This document shows, piece after piece, positions 38,443 through 47,425 of a stretch of 64,000 bases of DNA (its first letter is position 1; every line of letters begins with the position of its first letter). Location: NCBI RefSeq assembly GCF_018336155.1, contig NZ_JAGYHF010000001.1, forward strand, positions 310,001 to 374,000. The letters run 5' to 3'. Position numbers and translations under genes: made by a program. The DNA comes from Pseudomonas rustica (GTDB taxonomy: Bacteria; Pseudomonadota; Gammaproteobacteria; Pseudomonadales; Pseudomonadaceae). Under the pieces are notes generated by a model that saw nothing but the letters and a program-made list of their open reading frames with translations, was not told where the DNA came from and did not search any database.

Positions 38443-40182
38443 ATGGACTTTTCCCTCAAGCAACTGGCCGCCGCTACCCTGATGCTGGCCAGCCTCGCCT
38501 CGTTCACCACCGCCGCTCAAGCCAACATCACCCCAGAGCAGAGCGCGGTCATCCTGAAATCCTTCGACGCCAAAACCGTCACGGATTTTCGCGAGTTTCT
38601 GGGCAGTCTGGCCAAAAGCGACATCGCTAAAACCGACAACCTCGGCCCGGCCATCAGCGCTTTCCTCGACAACAAAACCCTGAACGCTGAGCAGCAGAAC
38701 GAGATTCATCGTCTGTTAGGCATTTACACCCGCGTGAAGTACGGCAAAGCCGCGCTGGAAACCCTGCGCGAACTGGTCGAGATTCCGACCTTCCAGAAGG
38801 AAGGTGTGGCACAGCACGACAACCCTGAGTTCATCAAGATCGCCGCCAAGATCAAAAGCCTGGCCGAGTCTTTCAACCTGAATTTCCGCAACGTCGATAA
38901 CCGCGTTTACGAGATTTCGCTGGAAGGCCAGGGCGATGAAGTCGTCGGCATTCACGCGCACGCCGACGTGGTGCCGGTTACCCCGGAAAACTGGGTGCTC
39001 AAGGACGGCACCAAACTCGATCCGTTCAAGGTCACGCTGATTGGCGATCGCATGTACGGTCGCGGCACCGAGGATGACAAGAACGGCATCGTCGTCGCCA
39101 TGTACGCGATGAAAGTCATCAAAGAAGAAAAGCTGCCACTGGCACGCAACTTCAAGCTGTTGGTCGACACCACCGAAGAGACCACCGGCGATGCGATCCC
39201 TTACTACTTCGAACACAACCCGACGCCGGCCTACAACATGGCGCTGGATGGCGGTTACCCGGTGGTAATTGCCGAGAAAGGTTATGGCACCGTGATGGCC
39301 AACTTCGCCAAGCGCAAAGCTGAAGGCAAAGGCGCCGAAATCACTTCGATGACCGGCGGTCTGGCGACCAACCAGATTCCGTCGGCGTCCGTCGTGACGT
39401 TGGTGACGGACAAACCTGCCGAACTGGCGGCCAGTCTGCAAAAGGCCGGCAATGAGTTCGCCAAAAACAACGGCGGCAACTTCGAAGTGGCGGCCAAGGT
39501 TGACGGCAAAGACGTCAAACTGACGGTGACCGGTGTTTCTGCGCACTCCTCCGAGCCAGAGTCCGGCGTGAACCCGGTGGCGCGCATGTTGGTGTTCATC
39601 AATAGCCTGAACGGCAAAGTCGCCCTCAAGCACAACCAGTTCACCGACGCAGCCCGCTACGCCGCCGACAACTGGGGCCTGGATTACCTGGGCAACACCT
39701 TGAAGGTCGGTTTCGCCGACAGCTTCATGGGCCCGCTGACCACTTCTTTGACCTACGTTGGTGAGAACGACAAAGCCTTCAAACTGGCAGTCAATCTGCG
39801 CGTGCCGAAGGGCAAATCGCCAGAAAAACTCAAGGCTGAAATCGCTGACAAGCTGAGCGCGTGGACGAAGAAAACCCACGTCGCCGTGACGTTCGATTAC
39901 TCGATCGCCGAGCCGATGTACCGCAACCCAGAAGGCGAATGGGTCAAGGCGCTGCTGGCAGTGTCGACGGAAAACCTTGGCATGAAGCACGAGTTCGGCA
40001 CCTCTGCCGGCGCGACGTCGGTGCATGAATTGCCGAATGGCGTGCAGTTTGGTCTGGCGCGTCCCGAGGTGAAATACACCGGGCACACCGATGGCGAATT
40101 CAAGACTGTTGACCAGTTCTTGCTGGATCTGCAGATCGTCACCGAAATGATGGGGCGCATCGGGCAACTGCCGAAGCTGTAA
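38443..40182 (+). CDS. Exported M20-family dipeptidase
   Basis: 579-residue zinc metallopeptidase of the PepV/M20 group with a signal peptide (MDFSLKQLAAATLMLASLASF, cut near AQA-NI). An extra N-terminal segment of about 80 residues precedes the peptidase domain. Metal ligands are visible in VVGIHAHADVVPV, GRGTEDDKNGI and DTTEETTGDA, with the dimerisation lid at GVSAHSSEPESGVNP. It is probably periplasmic and cleaves dipeptides for uptake. AAAGGA lies upstream of the ATG and a terminator follows closely. Confidence 0.88.
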   Translation: MDFSLKQLAAATLMLASLASFTTAAQANITPEQSAVILKSFDAKTVTDFREFLGSLAKSDIAKTDNLGPAISAFLDNKTLNAEQQNEIHRLLGIYTRVKYGKAALETLRELVEIPTFQKEGVAQHDNPEFIKIAAKIKSLAESFNLNFRNVDNRVYEISLEGQGDEVVGIHAHADVVPVTPENWVLKDGTKLDPFKVTLIGDRMYGRGTEDDKNGIVVAMYAMKVIKEEKLPLARNFKLLVDTTEETTGDAIPYYFEHNPTPAYNMALDGGYPVVIAEKGYGTVMANFAKRKAEGKGAEITSMTGGLATNQIPSASVVTLVTDKPAELAASLQKAGNEFAKNNGGNFEVAAKVDGKDVKLTVTGVSAHSSEPESGVNPVARMLVFINSLNGKVALKHNQFTDAARYAADNWGLDYLGNTLKVGFADSFMGPLTTSLTYVGENDKAFKLAVNLRVPKGKSPEKLKAEIADKLSAWTKKTHVAVTFDYSIAEPMYRNPEGEWVKALLAVSTENLGMKHEFGTSAGATSVHELPNGVQFGLARPEVKYTGHTDGEFKTVDQFLLDLQIVTEMMGRIGQLPKL

Positions 40183-40190
40183 CGGAAACA

Positions 40191-40219
40191 AAAAAAGGAC
40201 CGTAAAGGTCCTTTTTTAT
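40191..40219 (+). terminator. Rho-independent terminator of the dipeptidase gene
   Basis: AAAAAAGGACC pairs with GGTCCTTTTTT around GTAAA. It begins 8 bp after the stop. Confidence 0.88.
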
Positions 40220-40245
40220 GGGCGACGATAAATCGCGCACAAACA

Positions 40246-40276
40246 AAAACGCCGATCATCACTGATCGGCGTTTTT
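40246..40276 (-). terminator. Rho-independent terminator of the tRNA operon
   Basis: AAAAACGCCGATCA pairs with TGATCGGCGTTTTT. It lies 8 bp beyond the last tRNA-Gly in the minus direction. Confidence 0.85.
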
Positions 40277-40284
40277 GTTGAATA

Positions 40285-40360
<76 letters not shown>

Positions 40361-40362
40361 AA

Positions 40363-40438
40363 TGGCGTCCCCTAGGGGACTCGAACCCCTGTTACCGCCG
40401 TGAAAGGGCGGTGTCCTAGGCCACTAGACGAAGGGGAC
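40363..40438 (-). tRNA. tRNA-Glu (TTC), copy 1
   Basis: 76-nt cloverleaf starting GTCCCCTTCGTCTAG, anticodon TTC in CCTTTCACG, T-loop GTTCGAG, encoded CCA. It is separated from tRNA-Gly by 2 bp. Confidence 0.97.
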
Positions 40439-40460
40439 ACAGGCTACAACTTTCACTAAT

Positions 40461-40487
40461 AAAAACGCCGCTCACTGAGCGGCGTTT
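40461..40487 (-). terminator. Terminator-like hairpin inside the tRNA cluster
   Basis: AAACGCCGCTCA pairs with TGAGCGGCGTTTTT on the minus strand, between the second and first Glu-Gly pairs. It would reduce or stop read-through to the last pair, or serve as a processing site. Confidence 0.7.
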
Positions 40488-40495
40488 CTAGAATT

Positions 40496-40571
<76 letters not shown>

Positions 40572-40574
40572 AAA

Positions 40575-40650
40575 TGGCGTCCCCTAGGGGACTCGAACCC
40601 CTGTTACCGCCGTGAAAGGGCGGTGTCCTAGGCCACTAGACGAAGGGGAC
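40575..40650 (-). tRNA. tRNA-Glu (TTC), copy 2
   Basis: Same 76-nt sequence as Glu copy 1, 3 bp from tRNA-Gly copy 2. Confidence 0.97.
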
Positions 40651-40754
40651 ACGCTACCCGGAACACATGGTGTGTGTTTCGGTGTCCAGATCCGCATCCG
40701 AAGACTTGGTTCTGGTTTCACTCAGCACCGCCCGAAAGCACTGCTGTTTAAAAA

Positions 40755-40830
<76 letters not shown>

Positions 40831-40832
40831 AA

Positions 40833-40908
40833 TGGCGTCCCCTAGGGGACTCGAACCCCTGTTACCGCCGTGAAAGGGCGGTGTCCTAGGCCACTAGACG
40901 AAGGGGAC
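40833..40908 (-). tRNA. tRNA-Glu (TTC), copy 3
   Basis: Same 76-nt sequence as the other Glu copies. This is the promoter-proximal gene of the cluster. Confidence 0.97.
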
Positions 40909-40960
40909 ACGCTACAACTTCACTCCCTACCGCGTTTCGCTGTGTGCTTTACGCTGTAAG

Positions 40961-40997
40961 TGGCGCGCATTCTATGGATGGATTAAGGGGTCGTCAA
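40961..40997 (-). promoter_or_regulatory. Stringent-type promoter of the Glu/Gly tRNA operon
   Basis: On the minus strand TTGACG (40997-40992), a 17-bp spacer and TAGAAT (40974-40969), followed by a GC-rich discriminator GCGCGCC (40968 downwards). Such discriminators are typical of stable-RNA promoters under ppGpp control. It lies about 50 bp upstream of tRNA-Glu copy 3. Confidence 0.75.
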
Positions 40998-41279
40998 CCC
41001 CTTGATATAAATTTATTTAAATCAATGACTTCGACCTGCTTTACCAAGTCAATCAGGCTTTTCCGTCGCCCGACGATTGACGCCTATATTCCGCCACTCG
41101 CCAAGGCGTTATAGTCCACCGCACAGTGATGGCCATATGCGCTTACCGCGCCAGCATTCATCTAAGCAGTGCGTGGCCGATATAGACAGAAGCTACCGAT
41201 CCAACGTGTCGAGCAGCGGCAGCCAGCTGAATGCCGAGCCACTGAACTCGCAAGTGAACCCTATAAAGAGGTCTTACCG
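40998..41279. other. Intergenic stretch between the tRNA operon and the next gene
   Basis: It holds an AT-rich block (TTGATATAAATTTATTTAAATC, about 41000-41025) just upstream of the tRNA promoter, suited to an UP element or nucleoid-protein binding. I see no gene and no clear plus-strand promoter for the gene at 41280. Confidence 0.5.
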
Positions 41280-42050
41280 GTGACACCACTCATGATCACC
41301 CTGCTAGTCGTAGCCGGGATCGCAATTCTGATCGCCATTGGCTACATGAACCATGTGGTGGAAAACAACAAACTGGAGAAGGCCCGCACCAAGGTCGAAC
41401 TCAACGACCGCCTGCGCCGCTGCGGCGAACTGACCGAGACCTTTCCCGGCCAGTTCATGACCCCGGCGCTCAAACTGTTGCTGACCCGACTGGAACTCAA
41501 CGTCTGCCAGCGCCTGCTCAACCTGGAAAAAACCAGCGCCACCACCAAAGCGCGCATCAGCGAACTCAGCGCACTGGTCGCCCAGGGCGAATCGATCCCG
41601 GTCAACAACCCGCCGGCACCGATCCTGACCGAAGCCAAAGCCAAAGACGTGCGCTTCCTGCTCGAAGCCCTGCACGGCCAAATCACCCGCGCCGCCCACG
41701 ACGGCTTCCTGCCACCGAACGAAGCCAAACAGTGGATCCGCGAAGTCCGCCACATCCTCGTACTGCTGCACATCGAATTCTTCAACAACCTCGGCCAACA
41801 ATCCCTGCAACAAAACCAACCCGGCCAAGCCCGCCTCGCCTTCGAACGCGGCGTGCAATACCTGCGCAAACAACAAGACCCGCAGGCCTACGCCGAACAA
41901 CTGCAATACCTGGAAAAACTGCTCGCCCGCGCCAACGCCCAGGTCATGGACAAAATTGCACCGGTCGAAGGTGAAGAGAACCAACTGACCACAGGTTTGA
42001 AAGATGTAGAGGCGGATGCGGACTGGAAGAAGAAAGTGATTTACGACTGA
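41280..42050 (+). CDS. Membrane-anchored helical protein of unknown function
   Basis: 256-residue protein starting at a GTG (41280) with AGAGG upstream; an open frame continues back to 41169 without a ribosome site. One N-terminal transmembrane helix (about residues 4-24) is followed by a long helical cytoplasmic part with coiled-coil character (VVENNKLEKARTKVELNDRL). A C-terminal TPR-like pair (QPGQARLAFERGVQYLRKQQD) comes next. I do not recognise the family. The single anchor and helical-repeat domain suggest a scaffolding role, but this is a guess. Confidence 0.75.
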   Translation: MTPLMITLLVVAGIAILIAIGYMNHVVENNKLEKARTKVELNDRLRRCGELTETFPGQFMTPALKLLLTRLELNVCQRLLNLEKTSATTKARISELSALVAQGESIPVNNPPAPILTEAKAKDVRFLLEALHGQITRAAHDGFLPPNEAKQWIREVRHILVLLHIEFFNNLGQQSLQQNQPGQARLAFERGVQYLRKQQDPQAYAEQLQYLEKLLARANAQVMDKIAPVEGEENQLTTGLKDVEADADWKKKVIYD

Positions 42051-42067
42051 TTGAAGAAGTAGCGAGA

Positions 42068-42092
42068 GAAGCCACCGGGAGGTGGCTTTTTT
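42068..42092 (+). terminator. Rho-independent terminator after the unknown membrane protein
   Basis: AAGCCACC pairs with GGTGGCTT followed by a T run, beginning 17 bp after the stop. Confidence 0.85.
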
Positions 42093-42123
42093 GTGGGTGA
42101 TAGATGGGGACTGAGGGGAATTT

Positions 42124-42435
42124 CAGGCCGCTTTCGCCAGCAGGCTAGCTCCCACAGTTGGATTGGGTGCGGACAGTCAGATAATGGTTGGTTGTGAGGC
42201 CGTCATCGCTGGCAAGCCAGCTCCCACAGAGATTGAGTACAACCGAAATGAGTCGGCTGTCAGGCCGCTTTCGCTAGCAGGCTAGCTCCTACAGTTGGAT
42301 TGGGTGCGGACAGGCATATAATGGTTGGTTGTGAGGCCGTCATCGCTGGCAAGCCTACTCACACAGGGATTGAGTACAACCGTAGAAATGGGTCGGCTGT
42401 CAGGCCGCCTTCGCGAGCAAGCTCTGCTCCTACAA
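42124..42435. repeat. Tandem array of about 137-bp units containing REP-like arms
   Basis: Units begin CAGGCCGCTTTCGC at 42124 and 42261, with a third partial, diverged unit at 42401. Each full unit contains a GCTAGCTCC-type arm, a TTGGATTGGGTGCGGACAG spacer and an oppositely oriented TCATCGCTGGCAAGCC arm. Differences between units are few, so the duplication is fairly recent. Confidence 0.8.
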
Positions 42436-42442
42436 AATTAAA

Positions 42443-42794
42443 ATCAAAAGATCGCAGCCTTCGGCAGCTCCTACACAGGATGAGCGCAAGCTCGGCTGCG
42501 GCTTTTGATCTTGCCGTGCTGGCCCCTTCGGAAGGCTGAGTGGAGGGGTTTATCCGGGGGTAGGAGCGCAGCGACGTTTGGCGCAGCCAAACACATCGAG
42601 AGGAGGTGCAGCGAAGCAAACCGGAGGCGATGCCCCCGGATGAATCCCGTAACGAAGGAACCCCGAGCCCCAGCGAGCGGGCCGAACGCCGGGGCCCAGA
42701 CCTTTGCTTCCTTTGGGGCGTCTGCCAAAGGGAGTCGCTGTAAGAGCGAAACCGCCAGCCGCAACCCCCGAAGAACCGGATATACACCCAAAAC
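42443..42794. repeat. Long structured intergenic repeat, copy 1
   Basis: About 352 bp matching 52484-52831. It begins with one REP arm, then AGGATGAGCGCAAGCTCG, then a region with four predicted stems. These are a 16-bp outer stem (42545-42560 with 42633-42648), an inner hairpin (42576-42592) and two 3' hairpins (42710-42731 and 42735-42749). Substitutions relative to copy 2 keep the stems paired. No convincing gene lies in it, although several frames stay open by chance. Confidence 0.8.
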
Positions 42795-42841
42795 CCCAAG
42801 AACATGGTCGGCCCAAAGGCCGCCAAGCCACACCAAAAGCG

Positions 42842-44809
42842 TCAAAGCCGAAAATGCCCAACCATCCCCCGCAACCCAACCCCCAACTGCGCCAGCTCCA
42901 CACTAGAAGCCGCATTCCCCCGCATAGCCAACGAAGACTGATCCGCACTCGCACGAATACTCGTCACACTGCGATTAATCTCCTCCGCCACCGAACTCTG
43001 CTCCTCGGCCGCCGCCGCAATCTGCTGATTCATCTGCTGAATCAACGAAACAGCCGCCGCAATACTCCCCAGCGCACTCTCCGTCTGCAGCGCATCACTC
43101 ACCGCCAGCTTCACCAACTCACCACTGCTCTGAATCTGCTGCACCGACGAATGCGCCGCCGCCCGCAACGCACTGACCAATCGCTCAATCTCCTCGGTCG
43201 ACTGCTGCGTACGCCGCGCCAACGCACGCACCTCATCCGCGACCACCGCAAAACCCCTGCCCTGCTCCCCGGCGCGCGCCGCCTCGATCGCCGCGTTCAA
43301 CGCCAACAGATTGGTCTGCTCGGCCACACTCTTTATCACCCCCAGCACCGTGCCGATATTCTGAATCTCGGCACTCAGGCTCTCGATGCTGGAACTCGCC
43401 GACGTCGCCGAATCCGCCAACTGCTCGATCCGCGCCATGCTCTGCCGCACCACCTGCTGACCACTCTCAACCTTGCTGTCTGCGGTTTGCGCCGCCAACG
43501 CGGCCTCTTCGGCATTGCGCGCAACATCATGCACCGTCGCCGTCATCTGATTCATCGCGGTGGCAACCTGCTCGGTTTCCTCCTTCTGACTGCTGACCTC
43601 AAGATTGGTCTGCTCAGTCACTGCCGACAGCGATTGCGCCGAACTCGCCAACTGTTCGATACCCGCCTGCAACCCGCTGACAATCGTGCTCAACCCCGCG
43701 CCCATCTGCTGCATCGCCAGCATCAACTGGCCAATTTCATCACGACGCGTCACCGGCACTGTCGCACTCAAATCCCCCGCCGCAATCTGCTGCGCCACCT
43801 GAATCACACTGCGCAACGGCGCAACGATCAACCGCGTGATCACCCACGCCGCGATCAACCCGACCAACAGCGCCAACGCCGACGAAGCAATAATCAGCAA
43901 CGAATTCTTCTTCAGCTCAGCCTGCATCGCGCCGTCTTCAGCGACGTACGCCTGATTGACCCGCTCCACCACTTGCGCGGCCCGCTGATGCAATTGGTCG
44001 TAGACGGTTTTTTCCTGCGCCAACAACCCGGTGTACTCCGCCAGCTTCTCGTTGAAACCGGCAATGTGCCCCGACACTTCATTGAGCACCGTCAGATAAC
44101 CCTCGTCCTTGACCGTCGACTTCAGCGCCTCGGCCTGCGCCTGAGCCTGCGCGGCCTGCTCGATATTGCCTTTGTCGGCACCGTCGGCATCGCCCTTGCG
44201 ACTTTGATCCAGGCGAACCCGCGCCTCGTTCATCGCCTGCAACATCAGCCGCGACACCTGACTGACCTGACTGGCTTGCTCGATGAATTGCGCACCGTCC
44301 TTGCCCTCGGACTCTTTCAGGGTATAGGCGCCGTCGTCCGCCAACCCGGCCTGCAACACATCGAGGTTATTGGCGACGCTGGACACCGACCAACTGGCCA
44401 TCTCCAGTGCCAGATCCTTGGTCTGGGTCAGCGAAACAAATTCATCGAAGGCCTTGCGATACGCCTCCAGCGATTGCACGACATCGTTCATCACCGGCAG
44501 GTTGGCCGCTGATTGCGCCTTGAGCGCGTTGGCTTGAGCAATCAGCCCATCGACGCCTTCACGCAAGGCATCGGCGGTTTTCGGATTGCCGCGCAACGCA
44601 TATTCCTGCTCCAGCAGCCGCACATCGAGCAGACCGCTATTGAGCGATGACATCTGTTTGAGCCCATCAAAACGCTGACTGATGGTTTGCAGAGACCAGA
44701 CGCCAATCGCCGCGACCAACGCGGTCAACAGCAGCACCAGTGCAAATCCGATACCCAGTTTTTTTGCCATACCGAGGTTGGCAAAACGTCCTTGCACGGC
44801 CGAAATCAT
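42842..44809 (-). CDS. Methyl-accepting chemotaxis protein
   Basis: 655-residue chemoreceptor starting at the ATG at 44809 ([19 protein letters not shown]), with AGGGGA upstream. It has a transmembrane helix at about residues 20-42, a periplasmic helical-bundle ligand domain of about 270 residues (HBM type by length and helical content) and a second helix near 315-335. A HAMP domain and the signalling domain follow, with the conserved tip [18 protein letters not shown]. No C-terminal CheR/CheB pentapeptide is seen. The ligand is unknown; HBM receptors often sense organic acids or amines. The 3' end adjoins the structured repeat. Confidence 0.92.
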   Translation of the reverse strand: MISAVQGRFANLGMAKKLGIGFALVLLLTALVAAIGVWSLQTISQRFDGLKQMSSLNSGLLDVRLLEQEYALRGNPKTADALREGVDGLIAQANALKAQSAANLPVMNDVVQSLEAYRKAFDEFVSLTQTKDLALEMASWSVSSVANNLDVLQAGLADDGAYTLKESEGKDGAQFIEQASQVSQVSRLMLQAMNEARVRLDQSRKGDADGADKGNIEQAAQAQAQAEALKSTVKDEGYLTVLNEVSGHIAGFNEKLAEYTGLLAQEKTVYDQLHQRAAQVVERVNQAYVAEDGAMQAELKKNSLLIIASSALALLVGLIAAWVITRLIVAPLRSVIQVAQQIAAGDLSATVPVTRRDEIGQLMLAMQQMGAGLSTIVSGLQAGIEQLASSAQSLSAVTEQTNLEVSSQKEETEQVATAMNQMTATVHDVARNAEEAALAAQTADSKVESGQQVVRQSMARIEQLADSATSASSSIESLSAEIQNIGTVLGVIKSVAEQTNLLALNAAIEAARAGEQGRGFAVVADEVRALARRTQQSTEEIERLVSALRAAAHSSVQQIQSSGELVKLAVSDALQTESALGSIAAAVSLIQQMNQQIAAAAEEQSSVAEEINRSVTSIRASADQSSLAMRGNAASSVELAQLGVGLRGMVGHFRL

Positions 44810-44917
44810 TGCGCTTAATCCCCTGCCAAAGTCTGTGAACGCAGAGTCGCAACGGCCAACAGGCAGCACAAGTCTCTGGCGTCGGAATAATGGCAAAAAG
44901 CTACGTCCGCGTCGTTT

Positions 44918-46294
44918 TCAGGACACTCGAGGTCGATCCGCACAAGTGTTGCGAAAAAACTGCCGCGCGCGCGGATCACATGCATGCGCCACATTGATCC
45001 GCTGCCAATCGCTGCTTTCGCCACTCGGACTGAACACACTGGACGCCGACAGCAACACACCACTGCGCTGAGCCTGGCGACACAACCGAACATCATCGGT
45101 CTGCGGGGCCCGCGCCCAAATGAACAATCCGCCCGTAGGCTTGCCGAACACCTCCCAATCGGCGTCTTCCAGCAACTGCAATGCGGCGGTGCGATCGGTA
45201 TTCAGGCGCTGGCGCTGGCGCTGCACCAGTTTTCGATAAGCGCCGCTGGCCATGAGGCTTGCCACAACCGCCTCACTGAAGCTCGAGGCGCCCATGCTGC
45301 TGATCATCTTCACTTGCGCCAGACGGGCAATCACCTCAGGTTCGGCGAGGACGAAACCGACCCGTAATGAACTGCTCAGGGTTTTCGAAAAACTGCCGAC
45401 GTAAATCACCCGTTCATCCAGCGCCGCCAGCCGGGTACCGTTGCCACTGTGTAGGTCGGCGTAGACATCGTCTTCGATCAGGCGCACATCATGCAGCCTG
45501 CACAAGTACAAAACCTGCTGAGCCGCGGCCGCTGTCAGGCTGGTACCCGTGGGATTGTGGTGATGACTGTTGATGAACATCGCCACCGGGCGAAATTCAC
45601 CCAGCAATCTTTCAAGCGCGTCGAGATCAGGCCCGGTCGGCGTGCGGCGCACCTCGATCATGTTCACTCCGTTCAAGCGCAGCAGATTGAACAGTGGCGC
45701 GTATCCGGGTGTTTCCACGACCACGCAATCTCCCGCTTGCAACAGGGTGCGCACGATCAAATCCAGTGCATGGCTGGCACCCGCAGTGGTGAGCAATTGC
45801 TCTGCAGGCGCATCGATATTGAATATTTTCAGGCGTTTGACGATCTGCTCGCGCAGCGCCGGAAGGCCTGCCGCGCTGCTGTAGTTGAACAGGCTGGCCA
45901 TGTCCGTGCGGGCAACTTCGCGGATCGCATAGCTCAAGTCATCGGACTCGCGCCAGCTCTCGGGCAAGCCGCCACCGCCCAGCTTCAATCCGCCAGCAGC
46001 GCCGTAGAAGCCACTGCAACCAGCCTCGCCCTCGCCCTGTCCGCACAGCGTCTTGGGTGACGCGGCCACCATGAACCCCGTGCCTTGGCATGAAGCCAGA
46101 ATCCCCTGCGCGACCAGCCGCTCGCAGGCCTCGGTCACACAGGACTGGCTGAGCAAGTTGCCCCGGGCAATTTGCCGAACCGAGGGCAAACGAGTGGCGG
46201 GCGCGACGCCACTCTGCGCGACCCACTCCGTCATTCCATCAACGATTTGCTGCACCACTGGCACCAATGCCTGTCGGTCGATTCTCAATTCCAT
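44918..46294 (-). CDS. MocR-type regulator (GntR helix-turn-helix fused to aminotransferase fold)
   Basis: 458-residue protein with an N-terminal GntR winged helix (RLPSVRQIARGNLLSQSCVTEACERLVAQG) and a C-terminal fold-type I aminotransferase domain. The PLP lysine is in VGSFSKTLSSSLRVGF. MocR proteins sense a PLP-related or amino-compound signal and control nearby genes. I use the ATG at 46294. The SDR gene lies 130 bp upstream on the same strand and the chemoreceptor downstream, so its target is not clear from orientation. Confidence 0.9.
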   Translation of the reverse strand: MELRIDRQALVPVVQQIVDGMTEWVAQSGVAPATRLPSVRQIARGNLLSQSCVTEACERLVAQGILASCQGTGFMVAASPKTLCGQGEGEAGCSGFYGAAGGLKLGGGGLPESWRESDDLSYAIREVARTDMASLFNYSSAAGLPALREQIVKRLKIFNIDAPAEQLLTTAGASHALDLIVRTLLQAGDCVVVETPGYAPLFNLLRLNGVNMIEVRRTPTGPDLDALERLLGEFRPVAMFINSHHHNPTGTSLTAAAAQQVLYLCRLHDVRLIEDDVYADLHSGNGTRLAALDERVIYVGSFSKTLSSSLRVGFVLAEPEVIARLAQVKMISSMGASSFSEAVVASLMASGAYRKLVQRQRQRLNTDRTAALQLLEDADWEVFGKPTGGLFIWARAPQTDDVRLCRQAQRSGVLLSASSVFSPSGESSDWQRINVAHACDPRARQFFRNTCADRPRVS

Positions 46295-46424
46295 GAGCGC
46301 ACAAACTCCTGTCCGTTTTGCTGGCCGCAGTAAATCACAGCCGCCGTCAGGAGGCTGTGCGACAAAGCCGACAAAAGCGCTCGATCTAACTATTTGATAC
46401 ACATTGCTGGGTGAGGGAGCAGGT

Positions 46425-47186
46425 TCAGAACGCGGTCACACCGCCATCTACTGCCAGCGAGTGACCGGTAGTAAACGCCGCACCGTCGCTGCACAGGTAC
46501 AACACCGCGCTGGCGATTTCCTCGACCTTGCCGATGCGGCCGACCGGGTGCATGGCGTTGGCAAACTCGCCTTTCTTCGGGTCGGCCTCGTAGGCGCGAC
46601 GGAACATGTCGGTGTCGATCACCGCCGGGCACACGGCGTTGACGCGGATTTTCTTCTTGGCGTATTCGATGGCCGCCGATTTGGTCAGGCCGATCACTGC
46701 GTGTTTCGACGCCGCATAGATGCTCATCTTCGGCGCTGCGCCAAGACCGGCGACCGAAGCGGTGTTGACGATCGCCCCGCCGCCCTGCGCCAGCAGCAAT
46801 GGCAACTGGTACTTCATGCACAGCCAGACGCCTTTGACGTTGACGCCGATGATCGCGTCGAACTCGTCCATCGAGCCCTCAGCCAGCTTGCCCTTCTCGA
46901 TTTCGATCCCGGCATTGTTGAAGGCATAGTCGAGACGGCCGTAAGTATTGATCACCTCGTCCATCAGATTTTTCACTTCGCTCTCGACGGTCACGTTACA
47001 ACGGACGAAGGTCGCTTCGCCGCCGGCTGTACGAATCAGCGCCACGGTGCCCTCGCCCCCTGCGGTATCCAGATCGGCGACCACCACTTTCAAGCCTTCG
47101 GCGGCGAATGCCTGGGCGGTCGCACGGCCGATGCCGTTGGCCGCGCCTGTGACTACGACAACCTGACCGGAAAACGTCATGCTCAT
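46425..47186 (-). CDS. Short-chain dehydrogenase/reductase
   Basis: 253-residue classical SDR with GAANGIG cofactor motif, NNAG, and the Ser-Tyr-Lys catalytic set (VNTASVAGLGAAPKMSIYAASKHA). The Asp after beta-2 (VVADLDTAGG) suggests NAD(H). The substrate is unknown. I choose the ATG at 47186 (MSMTFSGQVVVVTG). Confidence 0.88.
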   Translation of the reverse strand: MSMTFSGQVVVVTGAANGIGRATAQAFAAEGLKVVVADLDTAGGEGTVALIRTAGGEATFVRCNVTVESEVKNLMDEVINTYGRLDYAFNNAGIEIEKGKLAEGSMDEFDAIIGVNVKGVWLCMKYQLPLLLAQGGGAIVNTASVAGLGAAPKMSIYAASKHAVIGLTKSAAIEYAKKKIRVNAVCPAVIDTDMFRRAYEADPKKGEFANAMHPVGRIGKVEEIASAVLYLCSDGAAFTTGHSLAVDGGVTAF

Positions 47187-47425
47187 TGTTATGTCCTCGA
47201 ACGCATAGATGCAGGGGGAATGCTTAGCGTTGCAGCATAGCCACAGCGGTTGGCCGGGCGTCAGCACTATCCAGTGGCTGTTTAGGCACCCATGCGTTGC
47301 AGTGATAAAACCGGCCCGGTGATCATCACTGCACTGGATCGACGTGCATTCGCCGCATCAGCCAACCTTGCGGCATCGGCCATGAAGGTCTATCAACAAG
47401 GCTTCATTCCGTTCGAGTGCCTGCC

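Noticed and set aside
38716..40191. 491-codon minus-strand frame opposite the dipeptidase
   Set aside because: Shadow frame; the plus strand encodes an intact signal peptide and M20 motifs.
42124..42480. CRISPR-like array (regular spacing near 137 bp)
   Set aside because: Units are long, imperfect and built of REP arms; no short direct repeats with unique spacers and no cas genes.
42505..42954. Open frames within the structured repeat copy 1 (e.g. 42505-42906, 42550-42954)
   Set aside because: Frames stay open in several phases and strands without ribosome sites. Conservation between copies follows stems, not codons.
42704..44512. 602-codon plus-strand frame opposite the chemoreceptor
   Set aside because: Composition (Arg/His/Gln-rich) is that of an antisense shadow.
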